A stretch of 64,000 nucleotides of DNA, taken from Thermasporomyces sp040195635 (GTDB lineage: Bacteria; Actinomycetota; Actinomycetes; Propionibacteriales; Actinopolymorphaceae). A program made the translations under genes and the position numbers. Numbering within the stretch: the first letter of the stretch is position 1; each line of letters starts with the position of its first letter. Location: NCBI RefSeq assembly GCF_040195635.1, contig NZ_JBEFTX010000013.1, positions 176,635-240,634 of the forward strand, given 5' to 3'. A model generated the notes under the pieces. That model was not told the DNA's origin. It searched no databases and saw nothing but the letters and a program-made list of their open reading frames with translations. Shown here piece after piece: positions 17,067 through 25,465 of this stretch.

Positions 17067-17744
17067 GTGGGTGCAGAATCGGCTCGATGGACGATGGTGA
17101 CGGTCGACAACCGATGTTTCGGCCGGCTCACGGTCCGGACTCGTTGGCTCGGCCCGGACGATGATCTCGCCGCGGTCCTGCTCGAGTACTGCTCAGAACG
17201 CCGTCCGGGCGACACGATCGTGGTCAGCGAGAAGGTGGCGGCGCTGCTGACGGGCCAGTCCATTCCGGTCGAGAGTGTCCGGGTGGGCTGGGAGGCGAAA
17301 TTGCTGTCTCGTTTCATTCGTACGCACCATGACACCCTGGGGTTGTCGGTCCCGGTGAAGATGGCGTGGGTCGTGCAGCACGTCGGTCGCGTGCGGATCT
17401 TCGCCGCCGCGGCGGCGGCCGCCGTGACCAGGCCCTTCGGCATCCGTGGGACGTTCTACCGCCTCGCAGGAGACCCTGCCCGCCAGATCGACGGCGGGAG
17501 CCCACCGCATGCGGACCTGCTCTTTCCGCCGCTCGACGGCGAGGACGCGGGCGCGATCTGCGACGAGATGGAAGCCAAACTGGGCGTCGGCGTCGCGATC
17601 GCCGACATCAATGATTTCGGTGGCTCCATTCGCGGTGTGTCAAAAGCCGCGCTTCCGAAGGGAATCCTGGCCGACGTTCTCGCGGACAATCCCATGCGCC
17701 AGAAGGCGACCGGTACACCTTTTGCCATCGTGCGGCCAGCGTGA
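17067..17744 (+). CDS. CofE-like F420-0:glutamyl ligase family protein
   Basis: A 225-residue protein with a GTG start after GGGGGG; an ATG at 17094 is an alternative. GDTIVVSEKVAALLTGQSIP resembles the CofE motif GDxxVVxxKxVSKxEG, and ADINDFGGSIRGVS resembles its metal-binding D-x-N-D-x-G segment. CofE adds glutamates to coenzyme F420. There are no other F420 genes here, and several divergent CofE-like proteins have unknown substrates, so the assignment stops at family level. Confidence 0.65.
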   Translation: MGAESARWTMVTVDNRCFGRLTVRTRWLGPDDDLAAVLLEYCSERRPGDTIVVSEKVAALLTGQSIPVESVRVGWEAKLLSRFIRTHHDTLGLSVPVKMAWVVQHVGRVRIFAAAAAAAVTRPFGIRGTFYRLAGDPARQIDGGSPPHADLLFPPLDGEDAGAICDEMEAKLGVGVAIADINDFGGSIRGVSKAALPKGILADVLADNPMRQKATGTPFAIVRPA

Positions 17745-17857
17745 ATGGCGTCTCTCGGCTTTCGCTGGTTCATCCAGAAAGGGTGGGCTGACCCTTCGGC
17801 GTGCCGGGCAGTGGCTCTGTGAAGCAACCCCGAGCGCGATCGTAAAGGGATGTACAC

Positions 17858-18493
17858 ATGGCGCACCGCAAGCTCAAGCTCCTCAAGCGTGATGGCTTCG
17901 TGATCCTGGATCCTTACGAAGGGCGTATCTCACCCGAGGAGTGGGAGTCGCTCAATTACCTGGACTGGAAGTCCGGCGGTGACACGAATTTCGCCGTCCT
18001 GGCCTCGGCGGACGGCACAGACGACCCGCGCGGATTCTGGGAGTACGGAAAGCCCGACAAGGACGGCGTGTGGACCGAGAACATCCAGAAGGCGCCCACC
18101 CTGAAGCGTTGGGTGGAGAGTTCCGGGGTCCGGTACGGACGGGTCCGCATCATCAAGCTCAACCCGTCGTCCAACCTCGAGGAGGTGCAGACCCGGTTCC
18201 TGCACCAGGACGACAACAACCGACTCAACCCCGACGGTGAGGGATGGGTGGTCCGGGCGTGGATGAATCTCACCGACGACCCTGACAGCTACATGGTGCT
18301 GCGTGAGGACAAGGACGACCCTTCGACGGAGCGGCACATCCCGCTCCCGCGGAACGCGCAGTTCCTGGTCGACACCGAGCGGCTCTGGCACGCGGTCTAC
18401 CACCCGGGTCCGGAGCCGAGGTACGCGATGATCACCAGCTTCGAGTCCGGCCCGGAACTGGAGAAGTGGGTGCGCGCGCGGATGCCGAAGTAG
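17858..18493 (+). CDS. Putative Fe(II)/2-oxoglutarate-type oxygenase
   Basis: A 211-residue soluble protein. His116-x-Asp118 (RFLHQDDNN) and His178 (RLWHAVYHPG) have the spacing of a 2-His-1-carboxylate facial triad, and Arg188, ten residues after the last His, matches the usual 2-oxoglutarate-binding Arg. This resembles aspartyl/asparaginyl beta-hydroxylase-like cupins. The AAAGGG site is 8-14 nt upstream of the ATG. No partner gene suggests a substrate. The assignment comes from motif geometry, not alignment. Confidence 0.55.
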   Translation: MAHRKLKLLKRDGFVILDPYEGRISPEEWESLNYLDWKSGGDTNFAVLASADGTDDPRGFWEYGKPDKDGVWTENIQKAPTLKRWVESSGVRYGRVRIIKLNPSSNLEEVQTRFLHQDDNNRLNPDGEGWVVRAWMNLTDDPDSYMVLREDKDDPSTERHIPLPRNAQFLVDTERLWHAVYHPGPEPRYAMITSFESGPELEKWVRARMPK

Positions 18494-18504
18494 GACCTGG
18501 AGTC

Positions 18505-19356
18505 CTAGCGTCCGTTCCGACCGCGGCGGTCGTTGCTGGTGCCTGCCCGAAGGGTGGCACCGCTGCGGCCGCCGCGCCGTTCGGAGCCAGCCCCCGATCC
18601 CGAGCCGGATCGAGCGTCGAGCTGTGCCCGCACCTCGGTGTGGATGAGGCGGCTCGTGTCGTACGTGCCGTCGACGACCTGCGCGGCCAGGGTGGCGAGC
18701 CGCAGCTGGTGGCGTCGAGCGTGTCCGCGGAGGAGCGCGAACGCCTGGTCGACTCCGAGCTGGATACGTTCGGCGAGGATGCCTTTGGCCTGCTCGATGA
18801 CGAGCCGGCTGTTGAGGGCCTGCTGCAACTGCCCGGCGAGGGTGTCGGCGTCCTGGCGACGCCGTTCGCGCAGGACGCTGATCGTGGCGAGGTGCACGAG
18901 GGTGAGCGCGACCTCCGCCTCGGCGTCGGTGCAGTGACCGGCGTCGGTCCGGTAGATCTCGATGGCGCCGATGACGTGGTGGCGATGGGTCAGCGGCCAC
19001 GTGTGGACCGAGCGGAATCCGGCGGCCAGGGCGATGGCGGAGTACGCCGGCCAGGTGGCTCGGGCGGTTTCCAGGTCGGCGCACATGACTGACCGGCCGC
19101 TCTCGTAGGACTCGGGGCCCGGACCGTCGCCGGGTGTGACCGGCGGAGGAAGGCCCGCCAGCGCCTCCGCCTGCGACGAGGAAGCGACGACCTGCAGGGT
19201 GGCGTGGTTGTCGGCGAGCATCACCCGGGCGGCGTCGGCCACGAGGAGATCGACGCTCAGTTGTGCCAACCGGCGCAGGAACGCCGCGATGTCGAACTGT
19301 TCGTCCAGGGTGTCGGCCAACTCGATGACGGCCTTGTTCACCTGCTGTTCACACAT
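18505..19356 (-). CDS. GAF-ANTAR domain regulator
   Basis: A 283-residue protein starting MCEQQVNKAVIELADTL. A GAF sensor domain occupies about residues 20-165. An ANTAR RNA-binding domain follows at about 190-245, with LVIEQAKGILAERIQLGVDQ and AFALLRGHARRHQLRL, the hallmark of transcription-antitermination regulators in actinobacteria. The C-terminal tail is a Gly/Ser/Arg-rich, probably disordered segment. The gene is divergent from the ABC importer operon. A start 48 nt upstream (19404) is possible. Confidence 0.88.
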   Translation of the reverse strand: MCEQQVNKAVIELADTLDEQFDIAAFLRRLAQLSVDLLVADAARVMLADNHATLQVVASSSQAEALAGLPPPVTPGDGPGPESYESGRSVMCADLETARATWPAYSAIALAAGFRSVHTWPLTHRHHVIGAIEIYRTDAGHCTDAEAEVALTLVHLATISVLRERRRQDADTLAGQLQQALNSRLVIEQAKGILAERIQLGVDQAFALLRGHARRHQLRLATLAAQVVDGTYDTSRLIHTEVRAQLDARSGSGSGAGSERRGGRSGATLRAGTSNDRRGRNGR

Positions 19357-19469
19357 CCGACCATCCCCCGGTTCCGGTGCCGTGGGCACCCCCACCCTCG
19401 GCACGGCGAGTGCAGATTACCTCATCGTTACATCGTGTGGAACGAGTGCGAAACCGGGTTGTCACGGGT

Positions 19470-19620
19470 TCGACCGGCAGGTCGCCGTGGCCGGATCTGA
19501 GCGGGAATGTGGGAACGATGCCAGCACGTCGCCATCGCCGGACCTGACCACGCAATGTGGTAACGATGCCGGCCGGAACTGGGCGTGGGCACGATGTGGC
19601 CTGAACTGGGCACGGCGCAC
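19470..19620. repeat. Degenerate short tandem repeats upstream of the ABC operon
   Basis: Within the 383-bp spacer 19357-19739 a loosely repeated unit occurs three to four times. Its parts are CCGGA(T/C)CTGA or CGGAACTGGGC followed by AATGTGGGAACGATGCC, AATGTGGTAACGATGCC or GGGCACGATGTGG. Copies are spaced about 30-50 bp apart and diverged. No coding gene is supported. Confidence 0.6.
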
Positions 19621-19686
19621 TGTTGACTTGGACGGGAGCCGGCAATGTACTTGGCGCACCGACGTGGCGCCTCGGCCTACCCAGTG

Positions 19687-19700
19687 TGGTAGCGCTCCCG
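19687..19700. promoter_or_regulatory. CebR/LacI-type operator candidate
   Basis: TGGTAGCGCTCCCG matches the actinobacterial CebR consensus TGGGAGCGCTCCCA at 12 of 14 positions, including the central AGCGCT. It lies 40 bp upstream of the ABC substrate-binding gene. CebR-type repressors control cello- and other oligosaccharide uptake in Streptomyces, so the site suggests sugar control of this importer. No lacI-type gene lies in the window. Confidence 0.55.
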
Positions 19701-19739
19701 CCCGTCATCAGGGACATCGCGAAGTGGAGGGTCGGCGGG

Positions 19740-21587
19740 ATGGGAACGTCGGAGAAGAAGTACGAGGACGTCGAGGACGTCCTTCGATACCAGGTCCTGA
19801 ACCGACGCAACGCGCTCAAGGCGGGTTTCGGCGCCGGCGCCGCGCTGGTTCTCGGCGGCGGCGCGCTGGCGGCGTGCTCGGGCGACGGTGGCAGCTACTC
19901 GGGTGAGGGGCGGGAGGCGCCGGAGGGTGCCGAGGCTCCCGTGGTGGGCCGGGCCAACATCCCGACCCCGCGTGAGAAGACCCTGGTCATCGGCCAGGTC
20001 GACTACCAGGTCTTCAACAGCTTCAACATCCGCATCCCCAACGGCAGCCAGGCCGGCAACGGCTTCGCCACCATGGTCCGGGAGTACCTCTTCTATCTCA
20101 ACCTCCCGACCGGTGAGCTGATCCCGTGGCTTGCGACCGACTACGAGTACAACGCCGACTTCACCTCGCTCACGTTCACCTTCGACCCCAACGCGCGGTG
20201 GAACGACGGTGAGCCGTTCACCTCCGGGGACTTCAAGTTCACGGTCGAGTTGATGCGGGACAACCCCGATCTGCTGGGTGGCGGCGGCGACCTCGAGGAC
20301 TTCGTCGAGAACGTCGCGACGCCCGACGAGCACACGGCCGTCCTTGAGCTGAAGAAGTCCAACCCGCGGCTGCACTACATGTTCATCTGCACGATCGCCG
20401 AGGGCTTCGACGTTCTTCCGCGCCACATCTGGGCCGACCAGGATCCGACGAAGTTCAAGGACAATCCTCCGGTACGCACCGGTCCCTACATGCTCGACCG
20501 GGCGATCGCGAACCAGAAGATGTTCGTGTGGAAGAAGAACCCCGACTACTGGAACAAGGAGAAGCTCGACCCAGCTCCGGAGTTCGTCATCTACCAGTCG
20601 GTCGCCGAGTCGCAGGACGCCGCGAGCCAGGCGTTCAAGCGCGCGGAGTTCGACGTGGGTTCGCTCGACGAGGAACACGCGAAGGTGTTGCGGTCGCAGA
20701 ACTACCCCAACCTCGTGACAACCCCGTTCCACGACCCGTGCCCACGGGCGTTGTGGCTGAACTCCGACCCCTCGCGCGGCATCATGAGCGATCCCAGGAT
20801 GCACTGGGTGATCTCGTACGTCCTCGACCGCGACAAGGTGGGCAACACGGTCTGGCCGGTGAAGACGCCACCGGCGCAGTATCCCTGGGCCGACTACGAC
20901 GGCAACGACAAGTGGGAGATCCCGGAGGTCGCCGACAGATACAAGCTCGAGTACAACCCCGATCGCGCGGCGGAACTGCTCGACGAGATGGGTGCGACCA
21001 AGGGCTCCGACGGCAAACGGATGTGGAAGGGCGAGCCGGCGAGCGTCGAGGTCATCACGTCCTCACCTGTCGACGGTGCGGAGTTCATCATCGGCCAGCT
21101 GGTCTCGCAGGAGCTGAAGAAGCTCGGACTCAACGCATCTGTCCGCAGTTACAGCGGGTCTGTCCACAGCGAGAAGTACGAACGCGGCCAGTTCGACATC
21201 TCCTCGTCCTGGGTCTGCAACATGTCATGGGACCCGGGTCAGCTCTACACCTTCCTGGAGAGCCGCTATGCCAAGAAGGTCGGCGTCAACGCCGTCGGGC
21301 GCAACCAGGTGCGGTTCCGCAACGCCGAGATGGACAGGATCGCCACCAGGCTCGCGAACATGGATCCGGAGAGTGCCGAGGCGAAGCCGCTGCTCGAGCA
21401 GGCGATGGAGATCTACTACAAGACCCTTCCGGTGATCCCGGTCATCCAGACCGCCTATCCGGCGTACTACAACACGACGTTCTGGGAGGGGTGGCCCACT
21501 CAGGATGACCTGTACAACGTCCCGAACAACTGGTGGGGCCAGTTCATGTTCGTCATCGGTCGGCTGAAGCCGACAGGTAAGAAGTGA
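19740..21587 (+). CDS. ABC transporter family-5 solute-binding lipoprotein
   Basis: A 615-residue exported protein. A twin-arginine segment NRRNALKAGFG (Arg22, Arg23) followed by a hydrophobic stretch and the lipobox LAAC (Cys46) predicts a Tat-exported lipoprotein. The body has the SBP_bac_5 signature TFTFDPNARWNDGEPFTSGD. This family binds oligopeptides, but several actinobacterial and Thermotoga members bind cello-, xylo- or manno-oligosaccharides. The CebR-like site and the window's GH2 and GH10 genes favour a sugar ligand, by inference. The ATG at 19740 follows GGAGGGTCGGCGGG. Four transporter genes follow without gaps. Confidence 0.92.
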   Translation: MGTSEKKYEDVEDVLRYQVLNRRNALKAGFGAGAALVLGGGALAACSGDGGSYSGEGREAPEGAEAPVVGRANIPTPREKTLVIGQVDYQVFNSFNIRIPNGSQAGNGFATMVREYLFYLNLPTGELIPWLATDYEYNADFTSLTFTFDPNARWNDGEPFTSGDFKFTVELMRDNPDLLGGGGDLEDFVENVATPDEHTAVLELKKSNPRLHYMFICTIAEGFDVLPRHIWADQDPTKFKDNPPVRTGPYMLDRAIANQKMFVWKKNPDYWNKEKLDPAPEFVIYQSVAESQDAASQAFKRAEFDVGSLDEEHAKVLRSQNYPNLVTTPFHDPCPRALWLNSDPSRGIMSDPRMHWVISYVLDRDKVGNTVWPVKTPPAQYPWADYDGNDKWEIPEVADRYKLEYNPDRAAELLDEMGATKGSDGKRMWKGEPASVEVITSSPVDGAEFIIGQLVSQELKKLGLNASVRSYSGSVHSEKYERGQFDISSSWVCNMSWDPGQLYTFLESRYAKKVGVNAVGRNQVRFRNAEMDRIATRLANMDPESAEAKPLLEQAMEIYYKTLPVIPVIQTAYPAYYNTTFWEGWPTQDDLYNVPNNWWGQFMFVIGRLKPTGKK

Positions 21588-22666
21588 CGGCGGTCGCGGA
21601 GACCGAGCGGGCGGAGTCGGTCGTCGAGGCGGGCCGGGTGCGGCTCTGGCTCGCCCGGCATCCGCTGGCCAACTACGCGATTCGCCGCTTTGGTCTTTAC
21701 CTCGTCGAGCTCTGGGGCGCGGTGACGGTCGCGTTCTTCTTCTTCCGGATGATTCCGGGGGATCCGATCCAGACGTTCATCCAGACCCTGCAGCAGAACT
21801 ACGTCTACAACGAGGCCGCGAGTGCGGAGGTCATCGCCCGTTACCGGTCGGAGTTCGGCCTCGACGGAAACGTCTTCTCGCAGTACCTGCACTACATGTA
21901 CCAGGTGCTGATCGGGCACGATCTCGGTCCGTCGCTGCTCAACTATCCGACGCCGGCGCAGGACGTCATCATGCGGGCGATGCCGTGGACGATGGGTCTG
22001 CTCGGCATCTCGGCCGTGCTGGCGTGGGTGATCGGACTGTTGGCGGGCGCCCTCGCGGGGTGGCGGCGTGGCAAGGTGGGTGCGGACCTGATCACCAACC
22101 TGTCGATCGCGCTGTCCCACGTGCCGTACTACTTCCTGGCGCTGATCCTCACATTCGTCTTCGCGTACCAGCTGAACTGGTTGCCGGCCAGATCGGCCTA
22201 TGACGCGCGCATCGACCCAGGGGTGAGCCTGGAGTTCATCGCGAGCCTGGTGCGCTACGGATTCCTTCCGGCATTGTCGATCGTGGTGATCGGAGTGTTC
22301 GCATGGTTGTTGTCGACCAGGATGTTGATGGTTCCTGTGCTCGGCGAGGACTATCTGACCTACGCCCAGGCCAAGGGTCTGCGCCCGCGGCGGATACTCA
22401 CGAAGTACGCGCTGCGCAACTGCTATCTGCCGCAGGTGACCGCGTTCGGCATCTCACTCGGCTTCATCTTCAACGGCAATGTGCTGGTCGAGCAGCTGTT
22501 CAACTATCCGGGCCTGGGCGCGACGCTGGTGAATGCCATCAACATCCTCGACTTCAACACCATCCTGGGCGTCACCAACCTGGCGATCTTCTCGGTCCTC
22601 ACCGCCAACCTCATTCTCGATCTGCTGCTCCCGCTGCTCGATCCGCGGGTGAAGTACTGGCGTTAG
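21584..22666 (+). CDS. ABC transporter permease (DppB/OppB type)
   Basis: A 360-residue permease with about six membrane helices. The GTG start overlaps the solute-binding gene's stop as GTGA, so it is translationally coupled. It contains the binding-protein-dependent transport loop around EDYLTYAQAKGLRPRRILTK, which docks to the ATPases. It pairs with the next permease. Confidence 0.94.
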   Translation: MTAVAETERAESVVEAGRVRLWLARHPLANYAIRRFGLYLVELWGAVTVAFFFFRMIPGDPIQTFIQTLQQNYVYNEAASAEVIARYRSEFGLDGNVFSQYLHYMYQVLIGHDLGPSLLNYPTPAQDVIMRAMPWTMGLLGISAVLAWVIGLLAGALAGWRRGKVGADLITNLSIALSHVPYYFLALILTFVFAYQLNWLPARSAYDARIDPGVSLEFIASLVRYGFLPALSIVVIGVFAWLLSTRMLMVPVLGEDYLTYAQAKGLRPRRILTKYALRNCYLPQVTAFGISLGFIFNGNVLVEQLFNYPGLGATLVNAINILDFNTILGVTNLAIFSVLTANLILDLLLPLLDPRVKYWR

Positions 22667-22676
22667 GGAGTCTGGG

Positions 22677-23582
22677 ATGAGCGTGACGACGATGGCGGTG
22701 GCGTGGCGACGACCCCTGGGTGCGTTCGGTCGTGCCCTACGGGGGAGCTGGAAACTCAGCGTCGGCCTGGCGCTGTTGATCGGGCTGATCCTGCTCGCGC
22801 TGCTCAGCCCCGTGATCTCGGCGCTGGTGGGCGGGGGCGAGGATCCGGTCGCCATCGCGGCGTACGAGAAGTGGCTCGTGCCGTCACCGGACCACTGGCT
22901 CGGCACCGACCAGTTCGGGCGGGATCTCTTCGCGATGACGGTCGGGGCCCTGAAGGTCTCCCTCGAGGTCGGCGCCATCGCCGGTGTCATCTCGACGGTG
23001 GTCGGCGTGATCATGGCGTTCATCGCCGGATACAAGGGTGGCGTCATCGACGGCACGCTGTCGACGATCACCGACATGGTGCTGGTCGTCCCGAGCTTTC
23101 CGCTCCTGATCGCGTTGTCGGCCTACACCAAGAACGTCGGCATCGTCGAGGTGGGTCTGATGCTGGCGGCCTTCAGCTGGCCGTTCGCGGCGCGCACGAT
23201 CCGGTCGCAGGTGTTGAGCCTGCGCGCCCGGCCCTATGTCGAGCTGGCGAAGGTGACGAAGTTCCGCGACATCGAGGTCATCGTCTACGAGCTTCTCCCG
23301 AACATGCTGCCCTACATCGGTGTGGGGTTCGCGTCGTCGGCGCTCGGCGCGATCTTCGCACTGGTCGGTCTCGAGGTGATCGGGCTCGGGCCCGGCGAGA
23401 CCATCGACCTCGGGAAGATCATCTTTTCGGCGATCGGCACCGGCGCGATGACTCTGGGGGCGTGGCCGATGTTCGTGGCGCCGATCTTCCTTCTCACACT
23501 GCTCTTCGCGGCACTCAATCTCATCAATATCGGGTTGGAAGAGGTCTACAACCCGCGGTTGAGAGGAGTGGCCGGTGCCTGA
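22677..23582 (+). CDS. ABC transporter permease (DppC/OppC type)
   Basis: A 301-residue permease with about six helices. It has the OppC_N-like N-terminal helix and the periplasmic motif LGTDQFGRDLF typical of DppC. The EAA-like loop lies near RARPYVELAKVTKFRDIEVI. It starts 10 bp after the previous gene, and its end overlaps the first ATPase gene by 8 bp. Confidence 0.94.
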   Translation: MSVTTMAVAWRRPLGAFGRALRGSWKLSVGLALLIGLILLALLSPVISALVGGGEDPVAIAAYEKWLVPSPDHWLGTDQFGRDLFAMTVGALKVSLEVGAIAGVISTVVGVIMAFIAGYKGGVIDGTLSTITDMVLVVPSFPLLIALSAYTKNVGIVEVGLMLAAFSWPFAARTIRSQVLSLRARPYVELAKVTKFRDIEVIVYELLPNMLPYIGVGFASSALGAIFALVGLEVIGLGPGETIDLGKIIFSAIGTGAMTLGAWPMFVAPIFLLTLLFAALNLINIGLEEVYNPRLRGVAGA

Positions 23583-24519
23583 GCCGACGCAGAACAAGGT
23601 CGCCTCGGCCGGCACGGTATCGGCGGCAGCGGCCAAGGCGGCTGCAGCCGAGCCGGTGCTGGAGGTCAAGGGACTCGAGGTCCACTACCGGACGACGCAC
23701 GGCGACGTGGCCGCCGTCGACGGCGTCGATCTCACGGTGCGGCGTGGCGAGATCCTCGGTATCGCGGGGGAGTCCGGCAGCGGCAAGAGCACCTTGGCGG
23801 TGGCCCTGCTCCGGCTGCTGCGTCCGCCCGGATACGTCGTCGGTGGCGAGATCGCCTTCCACCCTGCTGGTTCGCCGTCCGTCGACCTGTTGTCCGTCGA
23901 CGAACGCCGGCTTCGGGCGCTGCGCTGGCGTACCCTGTCGTACCTCCCGCAGGGGTCGATGAACTCGATGAACCCGGTCATGCGGGTGGCCGACCAGTTC
24001 CGCGACGTCATCGTCGAGCACGGCGTCGACCGGCACAGTGACGTCAACGCGATGATCCCCCGGCTGCTGCGTCAAGTCGGCCTTGACAGCAACGTGGCGC
24101 GGATGTACCCGCACGAGCTGTCCGGCGGCATGAAGCAACGCGTCCTGATGGCGATGTCCATCGCCCTCGAGCCAGACCTGGTGGTGGCCGACGAGCCGAC
24201 CACGGCTCTCGATGTCACGATCCAGCGGGTCATCCTGCAGAGCCTCGGCGACCTCCGCGACGAGTTCGGCGTCACCCTCGTCGTCATCTCGCACGACATG
24301 GGCGTGCACGCCCAGCTCGTGGACCGGGTAGCGGTGATGTACGAAGGCAAGGTGGTCGAGGTGGGTGACGTCCGCCAGGTGTTCAAGAATCCGCAGCATC
24401 CCTACACCCGCAGCCTGATCGAGTCGATCCCCCGGATCGGGGAGGCGCCATGGCGCAAGGGCGCAGGGAACGAGCCGGTGGGCGAACCGCGCGACGAGAG
24501 CCGGAGTCAGGTGCCATGA
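23575..24519 (+). CDS. ABC transporter ATPase (DppD/OppD type)
   Basis: A 314-residue nucleotide-binding subunit with a GTG start inside the end of the upstream permease. Walker A is GESGSGKST (65-73), the signature is LSGGMKQRV, Walker B is LVVADEPTTALD, and the switch is SHDMG. The C-terminal HPYTRSLIESIP is part of the oligopeptide-type ATPase extension, which lacks the usual paired cysteines here. Confidence 0.94.
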   Translation: MPEPTQNKVASAGTVSAAAAKAAAAEPVLEVKGLEVHYRTTHGDVAAVDGVDLTVRRGEILGIAGESGSGKSTLAVALLRLLRPPGYVVGGEIAFHPAGSPSVDLLSVDERRLRALRWRTLSYLPQGSMNSMNPVMRVADQFRDVIVEHGVDRHSDVNAMIPRLLRQVGLDSNVARMYPHELSGGMKQRVLMAMSIALEPDLVVADEPTTALDVTIQRVILQSLGDLRDEFGVTLVVISHDMGVHAQLVDRVAVMYEGKVVEVGDVRQVFKNPQHPYTRSLIESIPRIGEAPWRKGAGNEPVGEPRDESRSQVP

Positions 24520-24535
24520 CCGACAGGGAATCGCC

Positions 24536-25453
24536 ATGAGCGAGCGGAGCGAGCGCATCAGTGGGCACAGCATCGACCTGAACGGCGTTGTGCAGCGGTT
24601 CCACGCCCGTGGTACGGCGTCGGGCTTTCTCACCGCCGTCCACGAAACGTCGTTCACGCTGAGCACCGACCCGCCGCACATCGTCAGCCTGGTCGGCCAG
24701 AGCGGCAGCGGCAAGAGCACCATCGCGCGGATCATCCTCGGCCTGCAGAAGCCCACCAGCGGCACCGTGACCTATGGCGGCAAGGACATCTTCTCGCTGT
24801 CGAAGGCGGACTACGACGACTTCCGCCGCAACGTGCAGCCGGTCTTCCAGGATCCGTACGCGATCTTCAACCCGGTCTATCGGGTCGACCGGGTGCTCTC
24901 GACGGCGATCAGGAAGTTCGGCCTCGCGAAGTCCAAGCCGGCGGCGCGGGAGCTGATGGAGGAGTCGCTACGCGCCGTGCGGCTCGACCCGGACCAGGTG
25001 CTCGGTCGGTACCCACACCAGCTCTCCGGCGGCCAGCGGCAGCGGATCATGCTCGCCCGGGTCCACATGCTGCGACCTGCGTACATCATCGCCGACGAGC
25101 CGGTGTCGATGCTGGATGCGCAGGTACGCAAGACCTTCCTCGACATCCTCGTCGACTTCCAGCAGGCCTACGGAATGACGACGCTGTTCATCACCCACGA
25201 CCTGTCGACGGTCTACTACGTCGGCGGGGACGTCATGGTGATCACGAAAGGCCGCGTGGTGGAGCGGGGACCGGTCGCGGAGGTCATGCACGCGCCCAGT
25301 CATCCGTACACGCAGATGCTGCTGGCTTCGGTCCCACAACCCGACCCCGATGCTCGCTGGACCGACCGGATCAACCTCGAGGAGGCCGAGCGGGAGGAAG
25401 CCGGCCCAGAGATCCCGGCGGACGCCGACGCGGTCGACGTACGCCTCCCCTGA
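24536..25453 (+). CDS. ABC transporter ATPase (DppF/OppF type)
   Basis: A 305-residue second ATPase. Walker A is GQSGSGKST (54-62), the signature LSGGQRQRI, and Walker B YIIADEPVSMLD, with THDLS as switch; Val-Ser replaces the usual Thr-Ser at the DEP motif. The first codons MSERSERI come from ATGAGCGAGCGGAGCGAGCG, a self-similar sequence often found at actinobacterial gene edges, so the true N-terminus may be a few codons later. This is the last gene of the importer operon. Confidence 0.93.
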   Translation: MSERSERISGHSIDLNGVVQRFHARGTASGFLTAVHETSFTLSTDPPHIVSLVGQSGSGKSTIARIILGLQKPTSGTVTYGGKDIFSLSKADYDDFRRNVQPVFQDPYAIFNPVYRVDRVLSTAIRKFGLAKSKPAARELMEESLRAVRLDPDQVLGRYPHQLSGGQRQRIMLARVHMLRPAYIIADEPVSMLDAQVRKTFLDILVDFQQAYGMTTLFITHDLSTVYYVGGDVMVITKGRVVERGPVAEVMHAPSHPYTQMLLASVPQPDPDARWTDRINLEEAEREEAGPEIPADADAVDVRLP

Positions 25454-25465
25454 ACCTCAGACGGG

